DNA of 64,000 bases from Tolumonas osonensis (GCF_014202415.1 NZ_JACHGR010000003.1:304834-368833); one strand, 5' to 3'; numbered from the stretch's first letter, positions 32,395-45,709 are shown. Translations and numbers: made by a program. Notes: generated from the letters alone by a model not told the origin.

Positions 32395-32869
32395 CAGCAG
32401 CAACCAGCAACACGACGGCTTCAACCGCGATTCCTTCCTTGCGGCCGGTAAAGCCCAGTTTTTCTGTTGTTGTCGCTTTGACATTCACCTGAGATAACTG
32501 ACTCTCCAGATCTGCAGCCAGATTCAGACACATCGCCGGGATATGCGGTGCCATTTTCGGCGCCTGCGCAATGATGGTGACATCCAGATTACCCAGTTTA
32601 AATCCGCTTTTTTTCACCCGGGCGAAAACATCACGCAACAGGATCCGGCTATCCACCCCTTTAAATTGCGGGTCGGTATCCGGAAAATGCCGGCCGATAT
32701 CACCGGCAGCAATAGCACCCAGCAACGCATCAGCTACCGCATGTAATACGACATCGCCGTCAGAATGAGCGAGTAGCCCCTGTTCATAAGGAACCTTAAC
32801 CCCACCCAATGTGCAGGGGCCTTCGCCACCAAAACGATGCACATCAAAACCGTGTCCAATCCGAATCAT
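32387..32869 (-). CDS. ispF: 2-C-methyl-D-erythritol 2,4-cyclodiphosphate synthase
   Basis: Fifth enzyme of the MEP isoprenoid pathway. The 160-residue protein begins [15 protein letters not shown], with zinc ligands Asp9 and His11, then [21 protein letters not shown], and the C-terminal [20 protein letters not shown]. It overlaps the ispD stop by four bases, giving the classic ispDF pair. Confidence 0.97.
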   Translation of the reverse strand: MIRIGHGFDVHRFGGEGPCTLGGVKVPYEQGLLAHSDGDVVLHAVADALLGAIAAGDIGRHFPDTDPQFKGVDSRILLRDVFARVKKSGFKLGNLDVTIIAQAPKMAPHIPAMCLNLAADLESQLSQVNVKATTTEKLGFTGRKEGIAVEAVVLLVAADE

Positions 32870-33549
32870 GCACGTTCCTGTTGTTGCAAAATAAATGCTG
32901 CCAGCGCCAGATCTTCCGGCTGGGTCACTTTAATATTATCGGCTCGCCCTGTGATCAGTAGTGGTTTGAATCCGGCCAACTCCATCGCCGAGGCTTCATC
33001 AGTTAATACGATGGATTGAGCCAAACCTGCATCAATCGCATCCGCCAATTGCTGCGTAGGGAACATTTGAGGAGTCAGCGCATGCCAGAGATGCCCGCGT
33101 TCAACGGTCAGTTCAATACGATTGCTGATATCAGCACGTTTCATCGTATCTTTTACCGGAATCGCTAATATCGCGCCGTCTTCACCCTGATCGATGGCAG
33201 ACACTAATGTATCCAGATCTGCGAGCGTAATACAAGGTCTGGCCGCATCATGCACAAGGACCCAGTCTGTTTCGACGCAAGACAAACCATTCAGCACCGA
33301 GATTGCCCGCTCCGGTCCGCCGATGGTGACTTCTATTTTCGGATGACTGGCGAGCGGTAAAGAGGAGAAATGATGATCATCGGCAGCAATCACCACCACT
33401 ATCTTCTCGATCTGTGGATGAGCCAGCAAACGCGTTAACGTGTGTTCGATGATCGTTTTATCACCCAGAGGCAAATATTGCTTCGGCATATTAGCCTGCA
33501 TCCGGCTTCCCCGGCCTGCAGCGGGCACTACGGCGGTAAATGTCTGCAT
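32866..33549 (-). CDS. ispD: 2-C-methyl-D-erythritol 4-phosphate cytidylyltransferase
   Basis: Third enzyme of the MEP pathway, transferring CMP to MEP. The 227-residue protein has the nucleotidyl-binding [32 protein letters not shown] and PVKDTMKR motifs. It starts two bases after the ftsB stop and overlaps ispF, so ftsB-ispD-ispF are co-transcribed. Confidence 0.97.
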   Translation of the reverse strand: MQTFTAVVPAAGRGSRMQANMPKQYLPLGDKTIIEHTLTRLLAHPQIEKIVVVIAADDHHFSSLPLASHPKIEVTIGGPERAISVLNGLSCVETDWVLVHDAARPCITLADLDTLVSAIDQGEDGAILAIPVKDTMKRADISNRIELTVERGHLWHALTPQMFPTQQLADAIDAGLAQSIVLTDEASAMELAGFKPLLITGRADNIKVTQPEDLALAAFILQQQERA

Positions 33550-33551
33550 GA

Positions 33552-33869
33552 TTAGTCACTCTTCGGTAATGAGCTTTGTTTATTTTGTCCGGCACTGTCA
33601 CGAGGCAGCACCCGATAAAACGTCTCTCCGGGTTTAATAAACCCCAGATCATTCCGGGCTAGTTCTTCTATAGCTTCCAGACCGCTTTTCAGATCTTCAA
33701 TGTCTTCTTTAAGAAGCATATTACGTTCTTGCAGTTTTTGGTTATCTGCCTGCCGGCGTAATAAATTTTCCGAGACTTGTCGATACTCAACGAGTCCGTT
33801 TTTCCCGAACCAGAGCTGACGCTGAACCAACGCCAACACAACCATCAGGATAAGGGTAAACAGGCGCAT
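33552..33869 (-). CDS. ftsB: Cell division protein FtsB
   Basis: Bitopic divisome protein that works with FtsQ and FtsL. The 105-residue protein has a single N-terminal membrane helix (MRLFTLILMVVLALVQRQLWFG), a periplasmic coiled coil with an ERNMLLKEDIEDLK register, and the LARNDLGFIKPGETFYRVLP C-terminal segment typical of FtsB. Start 33869 has a GGAGGAG site; the longer frame crosses a terminator. Confidence 0.95.
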   Translation of the reverse strand: MRLFTLILMVVLALVQRQLWFGKNGLVEYRQVSENLLRRQADNQKLQERNMLLKEDIEDLKSGLEAIEELARNDLGFIKPGETFYRVLPRDSAGQNKQSSLPKSD

Positions 33870-33915
33870 GTCGTCTCCTCCTGGAGACATAGTTTCCCAT
33901 ATTGGTATATAAAAG

Positions 33916-33940
33916 AAAGCCCCGCATAGAGCGGGGCTTT
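33916..33940. terminator. Terminator between eno and ftsB
   Basis: AAAGCCCCGC-ATAGA-GCGGGGCTTT, a 10-base stem, with T-rich flank on the minus strand (TTTCTTTT). It should end the pyrG-eno transcript before ftsB, which needs its own or readthrough transcription. Confidence 0.88.
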
Positions 33941-33968
33941 CTTGAAGCAAAAAAGGAAGGGCTAAAAA

Positions 33969-35288
<1,320 letters not shown>

Positions 35289-35363
35289 TTAGATATATGA
35301 ACTACAAACAAACTTATAAATTGTAGTTGCGGCAATATATGCCACAACCACGGATTTTGTCGA

Positions 35364-37025
<1,662 letters not shown>

Positions 37026-37143
37026 TCACGCAGATGCGTGCGGGAGAAACAGACGGGATGAAATTATACCGCAAGCCCCCGCTCCTAACAACGGCAAACA
37101 GGATACTCATTTGCATTGAGAGGAGTCTTGCGTTGCATCAACT

Positions 37144-37941
37144 TCACTTCATTTGTTTAACTTGTTGCCAAACGGCTTCCAATTCGTCTAACGAACAGCT
37201 TTTTAAGGAGCGTCCCTGCGAATGAACGATTTGCTCCAGTGCCCGGAAACGTCGTTCAAACTTATTATTACCGGCACGCAGGATCTTTTCCGGATCGAAT
37301 CCCAGATGACGAACCAGATTCACATTCGCAAACAACAAATCGCCCAGCTCTTCACCCAGAGCATTTTTGTCATGTTCCGGCTGATTCAGCTCGGCCATCA
37401 CTTCGTCGAGTTCTTCATGGATCTTTTCAATCACGGGCGGCAATTCATGCCAGTCAAATCCCACCGTTGCACAGCGCTTCTGGATTTTATTCGCGCGCAT
37501 CAGTGCCGGTAAACTTTGCGGGATATCGTCCAGGACGCTGGTCGCCGAGGCATTTTTTTCTTTACGCTCTTTCGCTTTTTCTGCTTCCCAGTTAGCGCTC
37601 ACGGCAGCCGCGTCCACAAATTCTTTATCCGCAAATACATGTGGATGCCGGCGCACCAGTTTTTCACTGATGGTGTTGACGACATCCTGAAAATTGAACA
37701 GACCCTGTTCCTGCGCCAGTTGCGCATAAAACACCACCTGAAATAACAGATCGCCCAGTTCTGACTTGAGGCCATTCAGGTCATTTTGTTCGATACTGTC
37801 CACCACCTCGTAAGCTTCTTCGATGGTATAAGCGGTCAGACTGTGCAAGGTCTGTTTTTTATCCCACGGACAACCCTTTTCCGGATCACGCAACTGCTGC
37901 ATCAGAGCCAGAAGATCTTGCATGGAGTATGTGTGTGACAT
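37144..37941 (-). CDS. mazG: Nucleoside triphosphate pyrophosphohydrolase MazG
   Basis: Hydrolyses NTPs to NMPs; in E. coli it lowers ppGpp-linked stress effects. The 265-residue protein has two tandem MazG domains: an N-terminal one with PEKGCPWDKKQTLHSL and the EExxE/ExxD helices (YEVVDSIEQNDLNGLKSELGD), and a C-terminal one with LDEVMAEL and EELGDLLFANVNLVRHL. It lies downstream of relA after a terminator, with a 65-base gap. Confidence 0.96.
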   Translation of the reverse strand: MSHTYSMQDLLALMQQLRDPEKGCPWDKKQTLHSLTAYTIEEAYEVVDSIEQNDLNGLKSELGDLLFQVVFYAQLAQEQGLFNFQDVVNTISEKLVRRHPHVFADKEFVDAAAVSANWEAEKAKERKEKNASATSVLDDIPQSLPALMRANKIQKRCATVGFDWHELPPVIEKIHEELDEVMAELNQPEHDKNALGEELGDLLFANVNLVRHLGFDPEKILRAGNNKFERRFRALEQIVHSQGRSLKSCSLDELEAVWQQVKQMK

Positions 37942-37965
37942 GATGAGTACCTGCTGAAAATAAAA

Positions 37966-37991
37966 AACCGCCGTTGTGGATGACGGCGGTT
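37966..37991 (-). terminator. Terminator after relA
   Basis: Minus-strand AACCGCCGT ... ACGGCGGTT stem followed by TTTTATTTTC, between relA and mazG. Confidence 0.85.
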
Positions 37992-38006
37992 AAAGATAAA
38001 TGCTGA

Positions 38007-40238
38007 TTAAAGACGTTTAGCGCTGACCACGTCATTCATCTGGTTGATCTTCGCCAGCATCCGGTTCAGCGTTTCGATATTGTAAATTTCCATATCAATA
38101 TCGATATCGGCGGTTTGCTGTTTGACATTGGACCGGCTGCGCATGCCCAGTACATTGATTTTTTCGTTGGCGATGATGGTGGTTATATCACGCAACAATC
38201 CAGAACGATCATTGGCGGTAATACGAACCGTCAACGGATACCCACCGGAATAATTTTCACCCCAGACAGCATCAATGACGCGTTCCGGATTACGGCGACT
38301 CAGCTCTTTGAACTGTTCGCAATCTTCGCGGTGAATGGAGATCCCTCGCCCCTGGGTAATAAAGCCGATGATGCTGTCTCCCGGGATCGGCTGACAGCAA
38401 CGGGCCACATGCGTCATCAGGTTGCCGACGCCCTGAACCACGATATGACCTTTGCCCGGTTTGATGTTTTTCATCCGGTGCTGGGTTTTATTTTCCAGCT
38501 GTGCCAGTAGACGGCGGTCTTCTTCCTCCGCGGTCGGTTTATTCAGCTTTTGTTCCAGGAAGTTCATCAGCTGATTAATACGAACCTCACCGGAACCTAT
38601 ACCGGCCAGCAAATCATCAAATTCCATCAGGCTCAGACGGGTGTAAAACTCTTTGACCGTCGAAGCCAGTTCATCCCGGGAAAGATTAAAGCCGTGGCGT
38701 TCGACTTCTTTATCCAGCAACTCCTTGCCCGCCAGAATATTCTTATCCCGATCCAGTTTCCGGAACCAGGCTGCCACCTTGGCCCGGGCACGACTGGTAC
38801 GCAAGAACGCGAGGTTTGGATTCATCCAGTCTCGGCTGGGGTTCGGTTCTTTCTGGGTAATGATCTCGATCTGATCACCGGTCTGCAACTGATAGGTGAA
38901 TGGCACGATGCGACCATCGATTTTGGCCCCGATACAGCGGTGGCCGATCATGCTGTGCACCTGATAGGCAAAATCCAGTGGTGTTGCGCCGGCCGGTAAA
39001 TCGACGACATCGCCTTTTGGCGTGAACACGTAGACACGATCTTCAAATACCTGCGTACGCAGTTCATCCACCAGCGAACCGGATTCCACCATGTCTTCCT
39101 GCCAGGCCAGCAATTTACGCAGCCAGGCAATACGTTCTTCATAGGCAGCATTTTTACCGGCCTGCATGCCTTCCTTGTATTTCCAGTGCGCGGCAACACC
39201 CAGTTCCGATTCCTGATGCATCTGCTCGGTACGGATCTGGATCTCGACTGTTTTACCATCCGGCCCCAGTACCACGGTATGAATCGACTGATAACCGTTC
39301 GGTTTCGGGTTGGCGACGTAGTCATCAAATTCGCGCGGAATATGGTGCCAGTGGGTATGGATAATACCGAGTGCAGCGTAGCAGTCCTGTAGTCGCTTGG
39401 TGACGACACGGACAGCACGCACATCATACAAGTCAGAAAAATTCAGGTTCTTTTTCTGCATCTTGCGCCAGATGCTATAGATATGTTTTGGCCGGCCATA
39501 GACTTCGGCGTCAATCCCAGCTTCCTGCAATGCAGCTTTTGTATCCGCCACAAACTGTTGAATATAGCGCTCGCGATCCAGGCGTTTTTCATCCAGCAGC
39601 TTGGCAATCTGTTTGTAGGTATCCGGATGCAGATAACGGAATGAGAGATCTTCCAGCTCCCATTTAAGCTGACCAATACCTAAGCGGTTTGCCAGGGGAG
39701 CATAGATATTGGAAATTTCCTTCGCCACCAAAACCCGGGTTTCTTCGGTGGCATTTTTGACTTCCCGCAGGCAGGCAATACGTTCGGCGAGTTTGATAAC
39801 AACGGCACGCACATCCTCGACCATCGCCAATAACATGCGACGCACGTTATCAACCTGACTATCAGAAACAGCGGCATTATTCAGATGCTGCAGAAAACGG
39901 ATGGCATCAATATCAATCACGCCCAGCAGCAACCGGCTGATCCCCTCGCCGAAATCGGCTTCAGCCTGTTCGATCGTCAGATGACCAGGCTCAATCAGCG
40001 GGAATAGCACTGCTGTTTTCAGCGTATCCATGTCCATGTGCAGCGTCAGCAGAATGCCGATCATTTCGGCGCTGCGCTTGGACAAGCGTTGCTGTTCATT
40101 TTCATCCTGAATACGGTTGTGACAATATTCAAATACCGACACTAACGCGGCTTTGTCTGTCGCAGACAAGTCCAACGTTGTCATCCAGTTATTGAAGTCA
40201 AAACCCGTTTTCAGGTGAGTATCACGAACTGCAACCAT
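38007..40238 (-). CDS. relA: GTP pyrophosphokinase RelA
   Basis: Ribosome-associated (p)ppGpp synthetase that triggers the stringent response. The 743-residue protein has the degenerate HD hydrolase-like N-terminal part (no HDxxED active site), the synthetase domain with the RelA-type YDVRAVRVVTKRLQDCYAALG and GYQSIHTVV, TGS (RVYVFTPKGDVVDLPAGATPLDFAY), and a C-terminal ACT domain. E. coli RelA has 744 residues. It starts 17 bases after the rlmD stop. Confidence 0.97.
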   Translation of the reverse strand: MVAVRDTHLKTGFDFNNWMTTLDLSATDKAALVSVFEYCHNRIQDENEQQRLSKRSAEMIGILLTLHMDMDTLKTAVLFPLIEPGHLTIEQAEADFGEGISRLLLGVIDIDAIRFLQHLNNAAVSDSQVDNVRRMLLAMVEDVRAVVIKLAERIACLREVKNATEETRVLVAKEISNIYAPLANRLGIGQLKWELEDLSFRYLHPDTYKQIAKLLDEKRLDRERYIQQFVADTKAALQEAGIDAEVYGRPKHIYSIWRKMQKKNLNFSDLYDVRAVRVVTKRLQDCYAALGIIHTHWHHIPREFDDYVANPKPNGYQSIHTVVLGPDGKTVEIQIRTEQMHQESELGVAAHWKYKEGMQAGKNAAYEERIAWLRKLLAWQEDMVESGSLVDELRTQVFEDRVYVFTPKGDVVDLPAGATPLDFAYQVHSMIGHRCIGAKIDGRIVPFTYQLQTGDQIEIITQKEPNPSRDWMNPNLAFLRTSRARAKVAAWFRKLDRDKNILAGKELLDKEVERHGFNLSRDELASTVKEFYTRLSLMEFDDLLAGIGSGEVRINQLMNFLEQKLNKPTAEEEDRRLLAQLENKTQHRMKNIKPGKGHIVVQGVGNLMTHVARCCQPIPGDSIIGFITQGRGISIHREDCEQFKELSRRNPERVIDAVWGENYSGGYPLTVRITANDRSGLLRDITTIIANEKINVLGMRSRSNVKQQTADIDIDMEIYNIETLNRMLAKINQMNDVVSAKRL

Positions 40239-40255
40239 GAGACGCTCGTCCTTAT

Positions 40256-41578
40256 TTATTTTCGTTCAAACAAGAAAAGAGATTCGACATGCCCGGTATG
40301 CGGGAACATGTCCAGCAACCCCCACTGTTTCACTGCATAGTCTGATTGTAGCAGTGCACAGTCACGTGCCGCGGTGACAGGGTTGCAAGAAACGTACACG
40401 ATCCGGCGGGCACCATTTTTAGCCAGCCATGGCATTACATCTTCGGCACCGGCCCGACCTGGATCCAACAGCACCAGATCATAACATTGTTGCTGCCAGC
40501 CTGCGTTGGCATATTCCGCCATTTTTGTCAGATCTGCGCGATGAAATTCGGTATTAGCCAGCTGATTCAGGTTTGCATTCAGAGCCGCTCTTTGCACCAT
40601 GTCATCGACACCCTCGATGCCGGTAACGGATGCAGCTTGCCGTGCCAGAGGCAGGGTGAAGTTGCCAATCCCGCAGAACAGATCCAGGACGTTATCGGTG
40701 GCTGCGGGCATGAGCCACTCCAGCACATAATTCACCAGTCGCTGGTTAACGGCGGCATTGACCTGCAAAAAATCACCCGGCCGGAAATAAAGACGCAGGT
40801 CATCCAGTTGATAAAAACTTGGGGCAACGTCCGCCAGCGGTTCCGGCGTTCCGGTTGTCTGCAGATACAATGCACAATCATGCTGCAGCGCAAAATCCTG
40901 CATCAGGGCTTTATCTTTTACGGAGGGTTTCCCGTTGTGACGCAGCAGCATCGCCAGTCCGCTGTCCGTGTCATACAGCTCGACATGTCCGATATCGCGA
41001 TAAGATCCGAGCGAGTTCAGCATGGCCCGTAACGGAACGATCAGCGCGGATAACGCAGCTGTCAGCACCGGACAACGGTCGATCTCCACCAGCGACTGAC
41101 TCTGCTTCTGTCGAAAGCCGAGCTGAACACAACGTTTACTCTTGTCATATTTCACGGCCAGGCGACACACACGGCGATAAGCCTGCGGGGCACTGCTTTC
41201 AATCCACAAGGGTGCCGGCAGTTCGATTCTGGCCAGTTGCCGGAACAACCGTTGTACACCTTGCTGTTTTGCCTGGCATTGCACTGTTTGTGGCATCATC
41301 TGGGCATTACAGCCACCACATTGACTGAATACCGGACAAAACGGTTCCAGACGTTCAGCAGAGGGCTCCAGTACCTGACGTAACCGGCCATGGGCATACT
41401 GTTTTTTCTGTTCGGTAATTTGTACGCTGACTTTTTCGCCGGGTAATACACCGTCGACAAAACAGGCTTTACCCTGATAGCGCCCCACCCCGGTCAGGTG
41501 GTGATCCAAATTATCAATCGTCAATTCGACCGCTTTGGTCGGTAATGCTTTGGGTTGGGGTTTGAAAAACTGAACCAT
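40256..41578 (-). CDS. rlmD: 23S rRNA (uracil(1939)-C5)-methyltransferase RlmD
   Basis: SAM-dependent m5U1939 methyltransferase of 23S rRNA (formerly RumA). The protein of about 440 residues has an N-terminal TRAM domain, a 4Fe-4S cluster motif (FCPVFSQCGGCNAQMM plus a later Cys in DRCPVL), the SAM motif LDLFCGIGNFTLPLA and the catalytic Cys in VSCNPVTAARD. Start 41578 gives MVQFFKPQPKALP and has an AGAGA site; the longer frame has no family similarity. It is divergent from barA. Confidence 0.95.
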   Translation of the reverse strand: MVQFFKPQPKALPTKAVELTIDNLDHHLTGVGRYQGKACFVDGVLPGEKVSVQITEQKKQYAHGRLRQVLEPSAERLEPFCPVFSQCGGCNAQMMPQTVQCQAKQQGVQRLFRQLARIELPAPLWIESSAPQAYRRVCRLAVKYDKSKRCVQLGFRQKQSQSLVEIDRCPVLTAALSALIVPLRAMLNSLGSYRDIGHVELYDTDSGLAMLLRHNGKPSVKDKALMQDFALQHDCALYLQTTGTPEPLADVAPSFYQLDDLRLYFRPGDFLQVNAAVNQRLVNYVLEWLMPAATDNVLDLFCGIGNFTLPLARQAASVTGIEGVDDMVQRAALNANLNQLANTEFHRADLTKMAEYANAGWQQQCYDLVLLDPGRAGAEDVMPWLAKNGARRIVYVSCNPVTAARDCALLQSDYAVKQWGLLDMFPHTGHVESLFLFERK

Positions 41579-41674
41579 ATCTCTTGGTGGCTTATCGTTA
41601 GGTAGGTATGATGCTGGAAGAAAAGCACCGGAAAATACTATTGTCCCACAAGAACGGGTCAACAAAAACAGACT

Positions 41675-44404
41675 ATGACTAAATATGGCCTGCGCGCCCG
41701 CGTTCTGGCGTTTACTATTATACCCACTCTGCTTATCGGTACATTGTTAGCCGGCTACTTTATTTTTCACCGGCATCAGCAGATTGAAAATTTCATGATT
41801 GAACAGGGTACCAGCGTCATTGAACCATTGGCGATTGCCAGTGAGTATGGTCTGACCCGTTCCAGTCGTGAGGACTTACGTCGTCTTATCAGTACCAGCC
41901 ATCGTCGTAATTCGCCGTTAATCAAATCCATCGCCATTTTTACCAAAGACAATAACCTGTTTGTCACGTCTAACTTTCATCGCGATTTTATGCAGATGCG
42001 GCTGCCGGATGGCCGGAGTATTCCGGAGCTGACCAGCGTGGAACATCTGAATGATTACATTATTCTGCGCACGCCCATCATGGCCGAAAACAGCCTGAAT
42101 GAAATGTCACTGCAAACCAGCAGTACCCCCGAAGTGATCGGTTATATGGCCATACAGCTCAATATCGATCGTTCGGTGATTGCGCAATACCGGGATACGG
42201 CCACCGCGATTTTCATTGTTCTGCTCGGATTGATCATGAGCCTGTTCTTTGGTTTGAACCTGGTGCATGTGGTGATAGAACCGATCAACCGGATGGTCCG
42301 TGCGGTTTACCATATCCGTGAAGGCCGGCTTGATACCCGTGTGCGCGGTAAAATGGATGGTGAGCTGGACATGCTGAAGAATGGTATCAACGCGATGGCC
42401 AAAGCCATCAGCGAATACCATACAGAAATGCAACAGAGTATCGATCAGGCCACATCGGACCTGCGGGAAACACTGGAACAGATCGAAATCCAGAACGTTG
42501 AGCTGGATATGGCGAAAAAACGTGCCCAGGAAGCCGCCCGCATCAAATCGGAATTCCTGGCGAATATGTCACACGAACTGCGCACACCGCTCAATGGCGT
42601 CATCGGTTTTACCCGTCAGTTGTTTAAAACCCAGCTCAGTCTGCATCAGCACGACTACCTGAACACGATCGAACATTCAGCGAAAAACCTGCTCAGTATC
42701 ATCAACGATATCCTCGATTTTTCAAAACTCGAGGCCGGCAAACTGACGCTGGAAAATATTCCGTTCAATATCCGGGAAATGGTCAACGACACCGTCACCC
42801 TGCTGGCACCGTCAGCGCATGACAAGAAACTGGAATTGTCGCTGCTGGTCAGTCAGCCGATCCCGGATCTGGTGGCCGGCGACCCGCTGCGTCTGCAGCA
42901 AATCGTGACCAATATTGTCGGCAATGCCATCAAGTTTACCGAACAGGGCATGGTGAATATCCATGTCAGCACGATCCTTTCCGCCGCCCGGAATAAGGTT
43001 CTGTTGCAATTCCGGATCCGCGATACCGGGATTGGTATGGATGAAGAACAGCTGATGCGTCTGTTCCAGCCATTTATTCAGGGGGACAGCTCTATCTCCC
43101 GTCGTTATGGTGGTACCGGACTGGGGCTGGTGATCAGTCAGAAACTGATTGAGCAGATGAATGGCAACATGCAGGTTCATTCAGAGCCCAATCAGGGTTC
43201 TGAATTTACGATCACCATTCCGCTAGAGTTGGTATCAGAAGAAAATAATATCCCGGTTGAGCAATTATTATTAACCGGTAAAAAAGTGCTGTTATCCGAG
43301 GATGCGCTCTGGAGTCGGGAATCCTGCGTCAGCCTGCTCAATGAATGGGGTATGCAGGTTACAGTGGTCAGTGATGAACAACCTGATAGCGATGATAAAT
43401 TCTACGCCATGATCGTCGGTTTCGCGCCGGAAACATCGACCGAACAAATCCAGCAAACACTGGAACAATGCCTGCAGCGCTATGAACTGGAAAAGCTGAT
43501 TGTTTTAATCAACTCCAGTGATCCGACGCTACATGAACAGCTGATGCAGAATCATAAAATCTACTCGCTCAGCAAGCCGGTGATCCACAGTAAATTGCTG
43601 CAGGCCCTGCTGCAGCCGCTGCCGCCGGCGCAGACACTGACACAACCGATCAAACAACAAAAAGAACGGTTGCCGTTGCGGATCCTGGCAGTTGACGATA
43701 ATCCGGCCAACCTCAAACTGATCGTCGCATTACTGAATGATCTGGTCGATGACGTTTACTCCTGTCAGGACGGACATCAGGCCGTCTCGCTGGCTGAAAA
43801 GACACGTTTTGACATTATCTTTATGGATGTTCAGATGCCGATCATGGATGGTATTCAGGCCTGCCAGATCATCCACCGCGATACCTGTAATAAACGGACT
43901 CCCATTATAGCCGTCACAGCACACGCTTCCCCCGGGGAGCGCGAACGTCTGATGTCCAGTGGTATGGATGAGTATTTATCCAAACCGATTGATGAGGTAC
44001 AGCTAAAACGGCTGCTGATGCAATTCAGTGATATCAACGCAGCAGAGCATACTACCTCGGCGTTTATTGACTGGGATCTGGCATTAGAAAAAGTGAAAGG
44101 AAATGAAGCGCTGGCCAGAGACATGCTGCAAATGCTCGTGGCCAGTTTTGCTGAAATCACACCACAGATTGAAGCTGCCGCAACCGGAAATGAATGTGCA
44201 GAACTGCTGGATGTGATCCATAAATTACGCGGTGGTGCCGCCTATTGTGGCGTACCACAATTGCAAGCCAGTTGCGCCGGGCTGGAACAGGGACTGCGCG
44301 CCGGTCTCAGTTGCAGTGCTTTTGAACCGGAGTTGCTGGAATTGCTGGATATCATGGCAGCCGTGAAGAAAGAGGCCGCGCAATGGACAGAACAGGCAGG
44401 TTAA
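41675..44404 (+). CDS. barA: Tripartite hybrid sensor kinase BarA
   Basis: Membrane sensor kinase of the BarA-UvrY (GacS-GacA) system that drives csr small RNA synthesis and so antagonises CsrA. The 909-residue protein has two membrane helices around a periplasmic part (about 10-190), HAMP (about 200-250), HisKA with His300 in NMSHELRTPLNG, HATPase, a degenerate receiver, a full receiver with Asp718 in FMDVQMPIMDG, and a C-terminal Hpt domain with His849 in IHKLRGGAAYCG. The phosphorelay residues match the E. coli positions. It is divergent from rlmD. Confidence 0.95.
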   Translation: MTKYGLRARVLAFTIIPTLLIGTLLAGYFIFHRHQQIENFMIEQGTSVIEPLAIASEYGLTRSSREDLRRLISTSHRRNSPLIKSIAIFTKDNNLFVTSNFHRDFMQMRLPDGRSIPELTSVEHLNDYIILRTPIMAENSLNEMSLQTSSTPEVIGYMAIQLNIDRSVIAQYRDTATAIFIVLLGLIMSLFFGLNLVHVVIEPINRMVRAVYHIREGRLDTRVRGKMDGELDMLKNGINAMAKAISEYHTEMQQSIDQATSDLRETLEQIEIQNVELDMAKKRAQEAARIKSEFLANMSHELRTPLNGVIGFTRQLFKTQLSLHQHDYLNTIEHSAKNLLSIINDILDFSKLEAGKLTLENIPFNIREMVNDTVTLLAPSAHDKKLELSLLVSQPIPDLVAGDPLRLQQIVTNIVGNAIKFTEQGMVNIHVSTILSAARNKVLLQFRIRDTGIGMDEEQLMRLFQPFIQGDSSISRRYGGTGLGLVISQKLIEQMNGNMQVHSEPNQGSEFTITIPLELVSEENNIPVEQLLLTGKKVLLSEDALWSRESCVSLLNEWGMQVTVVSDEQPDSDDKFYAMIVGFAPETSTEQIQQTLEQCLQRYELEKLIVLINSSDPTLHEQLMQNHKIYSLSKPVIHSKLLQALLQPLPPAQTLTQPIKQQKERLPLRILAVDDNPANLKLIVALLNDLVDDVYSCQDGHQAVSLAEKTRFDIIFMDVQMPIMDGIQACQIIHRDTCNKRTPIIAVTAHASPGERERLMSSGMDEYLSKPIDEVQLKRLLMQFSDINAAEHTTSAFIDWDLALEKVKGNEALARDMLQMLVASFAEITPQIEAAATGNECAELLDVIHKLRGGAAYCGVPQLQASCAGLEQGLRAGLSCSAFEPELLELLDIMAAVKKEAAQWTEQAG

Positions 44405-44417
44405 AAATACCTGCCTG
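44393..44417. other. Inverted repeat spanning the barA stop
   Basis: CAGGCAGGT-TAAAAAT-ACCTGCCTG, nine-base arms, in the 25-base gap between barA and the convergent acyltransferase gene. No T tract follows on either strand, so terminator activity is uncertain. Confidence 0.5.
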
Positions 44418-44429
44418 TCTGGGAAAGGC

Positions 44430-45548
44430 TCAGGAACGCTGATTTTCTACCGGTCTGGCATAGGTCTCTTTGGCAATCTCGCGCCATTTTGGATCCATCG
44501 CCGCCATGCGCTGTTCAAACTGCGCACGTTGTTCTGCCGTAATGTCTGCAGACGCCGCATCTGCCGCCAGCAGGTTAGATGCAAACAGACGGTATTGGCT
44601 GTGAACAGCCCGATCGATGGCCAAAGCCAGCTCTTCCGGCGTTTCAAAGCCCTCTGTCAGCGGTTTGCCGACACTGACATGCACCCGGCCTTTATAACCG
44701 ATAATGCCGGAGACAATGCTTTCGATATCCTCAAACTCACTCTTCTGATAAGAACCATGAGTTGAGGTTTCATACAGTTCGCGGGCTTTCGCTTCATCAC
44801 CGGGATCGTATTCATAAGAAATCGCCACCGGTACAATATTCAGCTGCTGCATATATTCCACAAAGCCCAGTTTCTTCTGTTTGCCCGCCATGTAGAACAT
44901 TTTCAGAATTGCCGGATCGGTCCGGTCATCGCCATCTTTCGCCCGGCCTTCTTTCTGTGCGATCCAGATCGAGTGACCTTCCTGCAGCGAGTCCGCAATA
45001 TAGGAAGAAAGCTCACTGAACGTCTTCGCCATTTCACGCGGCCCTTTCGCCGAACGTTTCACGATGAAACTTTTGTTCAGACGCATCAGCTCGGTGGCAC
45101 ACGGTTTACGCAACAGATTGTCACCGATGGCGATGCGCACGGTATCCAGGCCACACTGGTAAAGTCCCCAGTTCACAAAGGCCGGATCCATCGCGATATC
45201 ACGGTGGTTAGAGATAAACAGGTATCCCTTACCAGACTGCAGATTTTCCAGACCCGAATAAGTCACGCCATCCGTGGTCTTGGCAATCATCTGCTCCATA
45301 AAATGGGCAACCTGTTGCTGTACATCATCGACGGTGCGGACATTTGCCACACGCTTATGCAGTGCACGCCGGATCAGGGGTTTTAATAACCAGCCGAAAT
45401 AGTTAACCGCATGCGGAAAACGAAAACGCGCCACAGCGCTGATCAGCTCTTCATCACTGATCAGACGCTCTATCGCAGCCGGAACTTCACTATCATTGTA
45501 CGGACGGATCTCTTTATAACGATCCTGGTCATCAAGCACTGTTGTCAT
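44430..45548 (-). CDS. 1-acyl-glycerol-3-phosphate acyltransferase-like protein
   Basis: A 372-residue protein of the PlsC/LPLAT acyltransferase type. The active-site block is NHRDIAMDP, which reads as HX5D rather than the usual HX4D, followed by RLNKSFIVKRS and WIAQKEGRAKDGDD (the FPEGxR-like motif). The C-terminal third is charged and helical (TAEQRAQFEQRM). No signal peptide or strong membrane helix is seen. Family assignment is from motifs; the actual acceptor is unknown. It is convergent with barA. Confidence 0.8.
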   Translation of the reverse strand: MTTVLDDQDRYKEIRPYNDSEVPAAIERLISDEELISAVARFRFPHAVNYFGWLLKPLIRRALHKRVANVRTVDDVQQQVAHFMEQMIAKTTDGVTYSGLENLQSGKGYLFISNHRDIAMDPAFVNWGLYQCGLDTVRIAIGDNLLRKPCATELMRLNKSFIVKRSAKGPREMAKTFSELSSYIADSLQEGHSIWIAQKEGRAKDGDDRTDPAILKMFYMAGKQKKLGFVEYMQQLNIVPVAISYEYDPGDEAKARELYETSTHGSYQKSEFEDIESIVSGIIGYKGRVHVSVGKPLTEGFETPEELALAIDRAVHSQYRLFASNLLAADAASADITAEQRAQFEQRMAAMDPKWREIAKETYARPVENQRS

Positions 45549-45709
45549 GCCAATATCTTTCTACGCTGCTACTAAAAACGGCGCAATTCTACACGGATTT
45601 AGCATAAACACTATTGATCGTCGGGAAATAAGCCCGATCCTGAATCAGGACAAGGCCCATTTAGCCGCATAAGTAGCATGCAATGTACACAGGATCAAAG
45701 AGGATCAGC

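Noticed and set aside
44393..44417. Inverted repeat after barA as a rho-independent terminator
   Set aside because: The stem is good but there is no T tract on either strand, so I list it only as a repeat.
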